DNA of 64,000 bases from Sporosarcina obsidiansis (GTDB lineage: Bacteria; Bacillota; Bacilli; Bacillales_A; Planococcaceae), in contig NZ_WHVW01000004.1 of assembly GCF_009651005.1 (NCBI RefSeq), positions 151,485 to 215,484 on the forward strand, read 5' to 3'. The notes beneath the pieces were generated by a model. It ran no database searches, was not told where the DNA came from, and saw only the letters and a list, made by a program, of their open reading frames with translations. Shown here piece after piece: positions 57,631 to 64,000 of this stretch; the first letter of the stretch is position 1, and every line of letters begins with the position of its first letter. A program made the translations under genes and the position numbers.

Positions 57631-57972
57631 TCACTCGATTGAACGATCAAATAAAAAAACGGATACTGCAATATCGTCATCCACCTTAAAGTCGCTGAAT
57701 AAGTGTAAAAATTTAGCTTCTACCAATTCTTCTAATCCTTCTGGCGGTTCTTTTTCATACATGGCTTGAATCATTCCTGTACGTGCTCTATGAACCATTT
57801 CTTTGCCTTCTGGTGTACCCGCAATAAATTTTTCTGTCGGTGTAAGATTACCATACAGAGTGGAGACAGCCATATTGTCGATAAAAATGGTATGAATTCT
57901 TTCTGGCCCTTTGCCGAATAAATCTTTTCTCAACTTCCTAATAATGTCATTGAAAGCATGAACTTTTTTCAT
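57631..57972 (-). CDS. DUF2294 family protein
   Basis: A 113-residue soluble protein. KDLFGKGPERIHTIFIDNMA near the start and MYEKEPPEGLEELVEAKFLH are family blocks. DUF2294 proteins often occur next to formate dehydrogenase or Na/H transport genes in Bacilli; the function is not known. It is the first gene of the minus-strand transcript leading into fdhD and perhaps the OFA transporter. The start ATG faces the fdhF leader. Confidence 0.85.
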   Translation of the reverse strand: MKKVHAFNDIIRKLRKDLFGKGPERIHTIFIDNMAVSTLYGNLTPTEKFIAGTPEGKEMVHRARTGMIQAMYEKEPPEGLEELVEAKFLHLFSDFKVDDDIAVSVFLFDRSIE

Positions 57973-58026
57973 AGTGTGTACCTCACTTATATTTACAGAA
58001 TTATCTATCTACTTTTATTTTAGGCA

Positions 58027-58250
58027 TTGTATTACATGCCATATTACTTTATACTAAATTAAGAATTGATGATAGCCTAGTATGTGATTGCTAGGTTGTC
58101 ATCTACTACCTACATGTAATATTAAATTTGGATTGGTTCTTTAGCAAGTCCTGTTAAGAAACTATTCCACCATGAAAATTCGCCGATCAAGCCGGTGCTT
58201 TTCATGGTGGATTTTTATTTTTACACAGCATGTGTCCAAACACATGCTGT
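58027..58250 (+). promoter_or_regulatory. fdhF promoter and structured, attenuator-like leader
   Basis: A promoter TTGTAT (58027-58032) / TATACT (58050-58055), spacer 17, starts a leader of about 310 bases. Just after the expected start, GATGATAGCCTAG (58068-58080) pairs over 13 bp (two G-T pairs) with CTAGGTTGTCATC (58091-58103). TTCTT-AGC and GTTAAGAA can form a second stem. A strong terminator-like hairpin follows: TCCACCATGAAAA (58166-58178) with TTTTCATGGTGGA (58199-58211), then ATTTTTATTTTT. After that lies an 11-bp perfect inverted repeat ACAGCATGTGT / ACACATGCTGT (58225-58250). A terminator 160 bases before the gene suggests attenuation or a separate small RNA. Confidence 0.6.
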
Positions 58251-58261
58251 ACAAAGATATG

Positions 58262-58355
58262 GCCTCCGGCGGATGTCACAGATTTTGAATGGAGCCAACC
58301 GAGCAAGTTCGATTCAAAATCTGAACACAATTATACCGAGGCGTAATTGATTTTG
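58262..58355 (+). repeat. Interspersed hairpin repeat before fdhF (copy A)
   Basis: Outer arms GCCTC-C-GG (58262-58269) and CCGAGGC (58336-58342) enclose a perfect 12-bp inverted repeat CAGATTTTGAAT (58279-58290) / ATTCAAAATCTG (58312-58323). The end blocks match copy B before rodZ at nearly the same spacing. It runs almost into the fdhF ribosome binding site AAGGGGG. Confidence 0.6.
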
Positions 58356-58372
58356 AGAAGGGGGACACTAAC

Positions 58373-61297
58373 ATGTCTATTACAATCAACGGCAAGCCCT
58401 TTGACTTCCAACCGGGGTCGACGATCATTCAAATTATAAACGCAAATAAAATAGAGCATCCGCAAATTTGTCATTTGCCTGAAGTAGATCCGATTCAGAC
58501 TTGTGATACTTGCATTGTAGAAGTGAACGGAGAATTGACGCGTGCTTGTTCCACGAAGGCAATCGATGGAATGGATGTTCAATTGGCTTCACCACGTGCA
58601 AAAGAAGCACAGACAGAAGCAATGGACCGGATATTAGAAAATCATTTATTGTATTGCACGGTGTGTGACAACAATAATGGCAACTGTAAGGTACACAACA
58701 CGGTGGCACTGATGGAGGTCGAGCATCAAAAGTATCCGTATGAACCGAAGTGTACAAAGGATGCGGTGGATTTCACACATCCGTTTTATAGATATGATCC
58801 AAACCAATGTATCGCTTGCGGCCAATGTGTGGAAGTCTGTCAAAACTTACAGGTGAATGAAACATTATCAATTGATTGGGAACGGGATCGTCCGATTGTT
58901 CTTTGGGATGGCGGAGCCAAAATTAACGATTCTTCCTGTGTTGGTTGTGGTCATTGTATTACGGTTTGTCCATGTAATGCATTGATGGAAAAGTCCATGT
59001 TGGGAGAAGCAGGGTTCATGACCAAAATGGATGACGAACTGATGGATCCTATGATTGATTTGATCAAAGAGGTAGAGCCGGGTTATAGCAGTATTATGGC
59101 GATATCAGACGTGGAATCAGCTATGAGAGAGTCAAAGATCAAAAAGACAAAAACTGTCTGCACATTTTGTGGGGTCGGCTGCTCATATGAAGTGTGGACG
59201 AAAGATCGTAAAATATTGAAAATACAACCGGTTTCCGATGCGCCTGTCAACCAAATCTCCACATGTATCAAAGGTAAATTTGGATGGGATTTCGTGAATA
59301 GCGAACAACGGATTACGACACCACTGATCCGTAAGGGCGACGAATTTGTGGAGGCTTCATGGGAAGAAGCATTGGATGTAGTTGCTGAAAATCTAGGGAA
59401 AATCCGTGATGAGCATGGGAGAGACGGTATTGGCGTCATTTCTTCTTCCAAAATCACGAATGAAGAGAACTACGTCATTCAGAAATTTGCACGCCAAGTG
59501 TTCGAGACAAATAACGTGGACAATTGCTCACGCTATTGCCAGTCACCTGCAACGGATGGACTGTTCCGTACTGTCGGAATGGGTGGAGATGCAGGGACGA
59601 TTAGGGATATAGCGGAAGCAGGACTAGTCATTATTGTGGGAGCCAATCCTGCTGAAGGGCATCCGGTTCTTGCCACTCGTGTGAAACGTGCACATAAACT
59701 ACACGAGCAAAAATTAATTGTCGCGGATCTTCGAAAACACGAGATGGCTGAACGGGCGGACATTTTTATGACTCCACAACAAGGAACAGACCAAGTATGG
59801 TTGATGGCGGTCACTAAATATTTGATCGATCAAGGCTGGCATGATCAGCGATTCATCGAAGAAAATGTTCTACATTTTGAAGATTTTACAGAGGTATTAG
59901 ATAAATACACATTGGATTATGCGGAGAAAGTGACAGGTATTTCGAAAGAAGTGTTAATCCATACAGCGGAATTGATTCGCGATGCTGACGGAACCTGTGT
60001 CCTTTGGGGAATGGGTGTTACGCAAAATACTGGTGGTTCTGATACTTCGGCAGCAATTTCTAATTTGTTATTGGCAACGGGAAATTATCGTCGTCCAGGA
60101 GCTGGCGCTTATCCATTACGCGGACATAACAATGTTCAAGGCGCATGTGACATGGGAAGTTTACCTGGTTGGTTGCCAGGATATCAGCATATTACAAATG
60201 ATGAAGCTAGAGAAAAATTTGAACGGGCATATGGTGTAGAAATTGAAGGGAAGCCAGGGCTTGATAATATCCAGATGCTTCATTCCATCGATGAAGGCAT
60301 TATGAAAGGCATGTATATCGTCGGGGAAGATATGGCGCTAGTAGACTCTAATGCGAACTATGTGCATGATGTGTTATCAAAGCTTGATTTCTTAGTAGTA
60401 CAAGATATCTTCTTCTCGCGCACCGCTCAATATGCAAATGTTATTTTACCTGCTGTTCCTTCGTTGGAAAAAGACGGTACATTTACAAATACGGAAAGAC
60501 GTGTTCAGCGTCTTTATAAAGCACTGCCAAATAAAGGTGACTCACGTCAAGATTGGTGGATCATTCAAGAAGTAGCCAATCGTCTAGGAGCAAACTGGTC
60601 ATACACACATCCAAGGGATATATTCGAAGAAATGACAAGTTTGAGTCCAATGTTTAGTCAAGCTTCCTATGACATGTTGGAAGGTTGGGGAAGTTTCCTT
60701 TGGGGAAGCTTAACTGGAGAGAGTACACCTCTTTTATACACGGACGGCTTTAATTTCCCAGATAAAAAAGCTCGTTTTGCACTGTCTGATTGGGTAGAAC
60801 CGGTGAAGTTTCCTGATGAGTATGATCTTCATATTAACAACGGCCGGATGCTGGAGCATTTCCATGAAGGGAACTTGACGAATAAATCTGAAGGGATACA
60901 AGAAAAAGTCCCTAATATTTACGTGGAAGTCTCTCCTGAATTGGCAAAGGAACGTGGTGTAGTGAGTGGTTCACTTGTACGTCTTGTATCACCATATGGA
61001 GCGTTAAAACTCCCTGCGCTCGTTACGAGCAGAGTACAAAAAAATGAATTGTTTCTACCGATGAACTCGGTTGATAAACAATCCGCTATTAACTTCCTGA
61101 CAGGTCCGGCGACAGATCAAAGGACAAATACACCCGCATACAAACAGACAAAGGTGCGAATGGAAGTATTGCGTCAAAAAGGTGATAATCCACTACCTAA
61201 GAGTAATCATCGAGATAAGAAAAGGCACCCCCAAAATGGTGTGGAAGTACAGCGTAAGTGGAATAGACCAGGGTATGTCCAATTAACAGATCAATAA
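58373..61297 (+). CDS. fdhF: Formate dehydrogenase alpha subunit (molybdopterin, FeS-rich)
   Basis: Oxidises formate to CO2. Of 974 residues, the N-terminus is a 2Fe-2S ferredoxin domain (CHLPEVDPIQTCDTC), then a His/Cys region (LLYCTVCDNNNGNC), two 4Fe-4S motifs (CIACGQCVEVC, CVGCGHCITVC) and the Mo-bis-MGD catalytic part starting CTFCGVGCSYEV near 263. The active site is RYCQSPATDGL, with cysteine rather than selenocysteine. The C-terminal molydopterin-dinucleotide domain ends in a basic tail. The layout matches B. subtilis YrhE-type cytosolic enzymes. DUF1641 follows after 18 bp; fdhD is divergent. Confidence 0.94.
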   Translation: MSITINGKPFDFQPGSTIIQIINANKIEHPQICHLPEVDPIQTCDTCIVEVNGELTRACSTKAIDGMDVQLASPRAKEAQTEAMDRILENHLLYCTVCDNNNGNCKVHNTVALMEVEHQKYPYEPKCTKDAVDFTHPFYRYDPNQCIACGQCVEVCQNLQVNETLSIDWERDRPIVLWDGGAKINDSSCVGCGHCITVCPCNALMEKSMLGEAGFMTKMDDELMDPMIDLIKEVEPGYSSIMAISDVESAMRESKIKKTKTVCTFCGVGCSYEVWTKDRKILKIQPVSDAPVNQISTCIKGKFGWDFVNSEQRITTPLIRKGDEFVEASWEEALDVVAENLGKIRDEHGRDGIGVISSSKITNEENYVIQKFARQVFETNNVDNCSRYCQSPATDGLFRTVGMGGDAGTIRDIAEAGLVIIVGANPAEGHPVLATRVKRAHKLHEQKLIVADLRKHEMAERADIFMTPQQGTDQVWLMAVTKYLIDQGWHDQRFIEENVLHFEDFTEVLDKYTLDYAEKVTGISKEVLIHTAELIRDADGTCVLWGMGVTQNTGGSDTSAAISNLLLATGNYRRPGAGAYPLRGHNNVQGACDMGSLPGWLPGYQHITNDEAREKFERAYGVEIEGKPGLDNIQMLHSIDEGIMKGMYIVGEDMALVDSNANYVHDVLSKLDFLVVQDIFFSRTAQYANVILPAVPSLEKDGTFTNTERRVQRLYKALPNKGDSRQDWWIIQEVANRLGANWSYTHPRDIFEEMTSLSPMFSQASYDMLEGWGSFLWGSLTGESTPLLYTDGFNFPDKKARFALSDWVEPVKFPDEYDLHINNGRMLEHFHEGNLTNKSEGIQEKVPNIYVEVSPELAKERGVVSGSLVRLVSPYGALKLPALVTSRVQKNELFLPMNSVDKQSAINFLTGPATDQRTNTPAYKQTKVRMEVLRQKGDNPLPKSNHRDKKRHPQNGVEVQRKWNRPGYVQLTDQ

Positions 61298-61315
61298 ATA
61301 GTGAGGTGAAGATAC

Positions 61316-61804
61316 ATGGCGACACCGATAACTTCTATTAAAAGAACAGAACGCACGGAGATGGAAATTCAGCAGGAGAAGCTCTCGGAGCTACAAAAGC
61401 TGCTTGCAGAACAGGAAAATTCGATACAAAAAATCATGGAGATAACCGGTGAGCTGCATGATATCGGAGCATTGGATGCTTTGCAAGCAATGCTTCAAGC
61501 CAAAGAAAAAATTACTGGAATTGCGGTAGGACAGGTTTCTAGAGAGCCTGTCACCAACTTGCTGAATAATTTAATGGCAGCTGCTGGCACGCTAACGGCA
61601 CTCAATCCGACAACGATTCAAAAGCTTTCGGATAGTGTACAACGCGGTTTGCATGAAGCAGAGCTCAGTAATGGTCATGATCAAAAAATCGGTCCCCTTC
61701 AATTAATGAAAGCATTAAATGACCCTGATATTAATCGAGCCGTGTCATTTGGCATGAACTTCTTAAAAGGAATGGGAAAAGGATTGAATGAACAAAATGA
61801 ATAG
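61316..61804 (+). CDS. DUF1641 protein, formate dehydrogenase partner (YrhD-like)
   Basis: A 162-residue helical protein. The N-terminal coiled coil (MEIQQEKLSELQKLLAEQEN) is followed by the DUF1641 block PLQLMKALNDPDINRAVSFG and a GMNFLKGMGKGL end. DUF1641 genes accompany fdhF in Bacilli (yrhD-yrhE) and a role as accessory subunit or electron-transfer partner is plausible but I cannot show it. It is cotranscribed with fdhF and closed by a hairpin. Confidence 0.87.
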   Translation: MATPITSIKRTERTEMEIQQEKLSELQKLLAEQENSIQKIMEITGELHDIGALDALQAMLQAKEKITGIAVGQVSREPVTNLLNNLMAAAGTLTALNPTTIQKLSDSVQRGLHEAELSNGHDQKIGPLQLMKALNDPDINRAVSFGMNFLKGMGKGLNEQNE

Positions 61805-61898
61805 CAAACCTTTGCGAAATAATTGCAATTCCTTCATACTATTAAAGAAGAGATATGCTTCATTGAACAGGTTTATCAAAACTAAATGAAGTGAAGAC

Positions 61899-61940
61899 TT
61901 TCTCCAACTACCTATTCACAGGTGGTTGGAGAAATTTATT
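61899..61940 (+). terminator. Terminator after the fdhF operon
   Basis: A 15-bp stem with one mismatch (TTTCTCCAAC-TACCT with AGGT-G-GTTGGAGAAA), then TTTATT. It lies about 95 bases after the DUF1641 stop. Confidence 0.8.
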
Positions 61941-62037
61941 GAATATAAGAAGTTGAATTGAAGATATTTACAAATGGACAGGCCAGTGCAACAATCTAAT
62001 TATTAATTCAACTTATCAAGTAGGAGATGGAGAATAC

Positions 62038-62946
62038 ATGTCAACTAGAAGTAAAATGTCAACACACCTAGCAGAACAGTCAGCTACACTACAAAACATC
62101 GGAAGATTGCTCATCAAATGCTCGGATCAACCCGGTATTGTTTCTGCAGTTTCTACATTTTTGCTACATCAACAAGCAAATATAGTAGAATCTAGCCAAT
62201 TCTCAACCGATCCAGAAGGCGGTCATTTCTATCTTCGCATTGAATTCTATTCAGACAACTTATTGAAGAAGAAGGACGAATTAGAACGAGACTTTCAACA
62301 AATTGCGGATGAATATGAGATGGAGTATCGTTTTTCCTACGCAGCAGAACTAAAGCGGTCGGCTATTTACGTATCAAAAGAACCGTATTGTTTGATGGAA
62401 TTGCTGTGGGAATGGCAAAACGGGGACTTGAATACAGACATCGTCGTGGTCATCAGTAATCATGAAGATTCACGTGAAATGGTAGAAGCACTAGGGATAC
62501 CTTTCCATTACATCCCGGCAAATAAAGACATTCGGCAACAAGTGGAGCAGCAACAGATCCAATTAATGAAGGAATATGATGTGGATGTACTAATCCTAGC
62601 ACGTTATATGCAAATTTTGACACCGGATTTTGTTAATCATTTCCCAAATCGAATCATTAATATCCATCACTCATTTTTGCCTGCATTTATCGGAGCTCGG
62701 CCTTACGAGAGAGCATTCGGAAGAGGTGTAAAATTGATTGGGGCGACTTCACATTATGTAACGAATGATTTGGATGAAGGTCCGATCATCGAACAAGATA
62801 TTGAACGCGTCGATCACCGAGATGATACGGTTCAATTGAAAAAGATTGGACGTCAAATTGAAAGACGTGTCCTTGCGCGTGCCGTTAAATGGCATCTAGA
62901 AGATCGCGTCATTGTGGAAAACAATAAAACGATTGTCTTCCATTAA
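62038..62946 (+). CDS. purU: Formyltetrahydrofolate deformylase
   Basis: Hydrolyses 10-formyl-THF to formate and THF, balancing one-carbon pools. The 302-residue protein has an N-terminal ACT domain (LLIKCSDQPGIVSAVSTFLL) and a formyltransferase-fold catalytic domain with NIHHSFLPAFIGARPYERA and the aspartate in HYVTNDLDEGPIIEQD. AGGAGATGG lies before the ATG. It follows the formate dehydrogenase operon; the formate it releases could be oxidised there, though the two have separate terminators and may not be co-regulated. Confidence 0.95.
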   Translation: MSTRSKMSTHLAEQSATLQNIGRLLIKCSDQPGIVSAVSTFLLHQQANIVESSQFSTDPEGGHFYLRIEFYSDNLLKKKDELERDFQQIADEYEMEYRFSYAAELKRSAIYVSKEPYCLMELLWEWQNGDLNTDIVVVISNHEDSREMVEALGIPFHYIPANKDIRQQVEQQQIQLMKEYDVDVLILARYMQILTPDFVNHFPNRIINIHHSFLPAFIGARPYERAFGRGVKLIGATSHYVTNDLDEGPIIEQDIERVDHRDDTVQLKKIGRQIERRVLARAVKWHLEDRVIVENNKTIVFH

Positions 62947-62949
62947 TAG

Positions 62950-62990
62950 AAACAACCTCACTCCTATGTTTGGAAGTGAGGTTGTTTTTT
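62950..62990 (+). terminator. Terminator after purU
   Basis: A 13-bp perfect stem AAACAACCTCACT / AGTGAGGTTGTTT and a T-run. Confidence 0.92.
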
Positions 62991-63017
62991 ATAGTATTTA
63001 ATGAAGAGATCTGTTTG

Positions 63018-63872
63018 TTAGTGAATCGCTGATTTAAAGGTAGCTCCATGTGTTTCCTGTGTGTTCATGATGGTCAAGAATGCAGAAGGATCGATGTCAT
63101 GTGCAATTTGCTTGAGCTTCGATATTTCTAGTCTCGTGACCACGACGTAAATCACATCTTTTTCATTGTCCGAATAGCCACCCCGACCGTGCAATTTGGT
63201 AATGCTTCTGCCCAATCGCAATCGAATCGCCTCGCCAAGTTCTTCGTATTCATCTGATATGATAATAACCGCTTTTGTTTCATCTAACCCTTGGATTACG
63301 ATATCAATTGCTTTGGAGGCAATATAATAGGTAATGATTGAATACATCGCTTTCTCAGGGCCTAGTACAAAACCTGCCCAGCCAAAAATGAAGAGATTAA
63401 AGAACATAACAAATTCTCCGACACTGTAGGGAATTTTCCTTGTTAACAAAATTCCTAGAATTTCTGTCCCATCAAGTGCCCCACCATTCCGTATAATTGT
63501 TCCTACGCCAGCGCCTAATAATAATCCACCGAATACTGTGGCTAGTAGGGGATCTGTAACGAATGGACCAATTTTTTTAAGTGGAAATTCAACGATTGCC
63601 AATAAAGCAATGGCATAAGAAGAGGAAATAAAGAAGTTTTTCCCTATATGTTTGTACCCGAAAAATAAAAATGGAAGATTACATAGTAAGATTAGGATAC
63701 CGAATGGAGCACCTGTTATAAAATTCAATATAAGTGCTATACCGATAATCCCTCCGTCAATGACGGAATTCGGTATGAGAAATAAATCTAATGCTACAGC
63801 TGTAATAACTACACCGATTGAAATGAATAAATATCTTCTTAGTAAATAAACTGTACCCTTTGTAAAGGACAA
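63018..63872 (-). CDS. YitT family membrane protein, 5' end altered by an IS3 element
   Basis: A 284-residue frame with five or so membrane segments (from [20 protein letters not shown]) and a C-terminal DUF2179 domain ([18 protein letters not shown]). The family role is not well known. The frame opens at TTG 63872 with no ribosome binding site. Its first seven codons (MSFTKGT) lie in the inverted repeat of an IS3-type element, whose edge is at 63852; native sequence begins with VYLLRRYLF. So the true start codon and promoter have been displaced. The gene may be silent or may be transcribed from the element; treat it as possibly inactive. Confidence 0.75.
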   Translation of the reverse strand: MSFTKGTVYLLRRYLFISIGVVITAVALDLFLIPNSVIDGGIIGIALILNFITGAPFGILILLCNLPFLFFGYKHIGKNFFISSSYAIALLAIVEFPLKKIGPFVTDPLLATVFGGLLLGAGVGTIIRNGGALDGTEILGILLTRKIPYSVGEFVMFFNLFIFGWAGFVLGPEKAMYSIITYYIASKAIDIVIQGLDETKAVIIISDEYEELGEAIRLRLGRSITKLHGRGGYSDNEKDVIYVVVTRLEISKLKQIAHDIDPSAFLTIMNTQETHGATFKSAIH

Positions 63873-63883
63873 TTAAAAAAAGC

Positions 63884-64000
63884 CTATGCTATTTGTTGAA
63901 GTTGCTGCCTGTATTTTGCAGGCGGCAACTTTTTTAAATTCCATTGCCCGCGATAATGATTGTAGTACGTCATATAACTTTTAATTTCACGTTTTACTTC
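63884..64000 (-). CDS. IS3-family transposase, C-terminal fragment (cut by window edge)
   Basis: The minus strand is open from the last base of the window to a TAG at 63884, giving 38 residues. The sequence includes YYNHYRGQWNLKKLPPAKYR, which matches the C-terminal end of the IS3/IS150 OrfB integrase (pattern YN..R.QW.LK.L.P..YR). The catalytic DDE residues would lie outside the window. The stop codon is 30 bp from the element's end, a normal distance. Too short for automatic gene calling but clear by motif. Confidence 0.85.
   Translation of the reverse strand, partial: EVKREIKSYMTYYNHYRGQWNLKKLPPAKYRQQLQQIA
63901..63935 (+). terminator. Hairpin with T-run inside the IS3 end
   Basis: GTTGCTGCCTG pairs with CAGGCGGCAAC (one T-G pair) and six T follow on the plus strand. 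It overlaps the transposase C-terminus and would stop plus-strand transcription entering the element from the host side. Confidence 0.75.

Larger units (their letters stand above)
63852..64000 (-). mobile_element. Right end of an IS3-family insertion sequence (partial)
   Basis: Read on the plus strand, the element begins TGTACCCTTTGTAAAGGACA at 63852, with the TG terminal dinucleotide and TGTAC..GGACA pattern of IS3/IS150-group ends. Behind it lies the C-terminal end of the transposase frame on the minus strand. The element continues past the window, so its other end and any target duplication cannot be seen. Confidence 0.85.

Overview
The window is a stretch of core chromosome from a low-GC, endospore-forming member of the Bacillales. 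Gene order and protein similarity fit the Planococcaceae, and a Sporosarcina-like genome is my best guess. Sporulation genes are spread throughout: dpaA/dpaB, spoIIIE/ftsK, spoVS, cotE, sirA and ricA. Most genes are on the + strand and follow the Bacillus subtilis or Listeria order, with losses. There is no dapG between asd and dapA, no tepA after rnjB, no ymfJ before ymfK, and no glnRA after ynbB.

Layout. 1-8.5 kb: end of ribF, rpsO, pnp, an M16 peptidase, ymxH, dipicolinate synthase dpaAB, then asd and dapA. These last genes supply dihydrodipicolinate for spore DPA, lysine and peptidoglycan. 8.8-18.8 kb: RNase J2, the SpoIIIE/FtsK translocase, a GntR regulator and a four-gene nucleoside ABC importer (nupN-nupQ type). 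19-28 kb: two M16-like proteins, an SDR enzyme, YmfK, RodZ-like protein, pgsA, cinA and recA. 28-34 kb: RNase Y, YmdB, SpoVS, MiaB, RicA, CotE. 34-48 kb: mutS-mutL, glpD, a lipase-like hydrolase, miaA, hfq, ynbB, lexA divergent from the SOS operon yneA-yneB-ynzC, and transketolase. 48-55 kb: sirA, yneF, a minus-strand HMG-CoA lyase/hydrolase pair, small unknown genes, an RsbR-like STAS protein, serC and a zinc peptidase. 55-63 kb: a formate module (OFA transporter, fdhD, DUF2294, fdhF, DUF1641) followed by purU, which also releases formate. 63-64 kb: yitT with an IS3-family element inserted at its 5' end.

Most of the unexplained signal lies between genes. (a) Three tandem 121-bp units at 18.88-19.23 kb fold into long hairpins whose arms differ between units but keep pairing. 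(b) A 257-bp MITE-like element at 34.0-34.3 kb abuts identical 22-bp repeats that are copies of the cotE terminator. (c) A related-repeat family lies just upstream of rodZ and fdhF, possibly also ymdB. (d) Structured leaders precede asd and fdhF, and a structured, terminated RNA lies between spoVS and miaB. (e) An IS3 boundary falls exactly at a codon junction of yitT.

I found no rRNA, tRNA, CRISPR array, prophage, toxin-antitoxin pair or defence island. I see no convincing new multi-gene system; the intergenic RNA and repeat elements are the best leads. All family assignments are from reading the sequence, with no database search.
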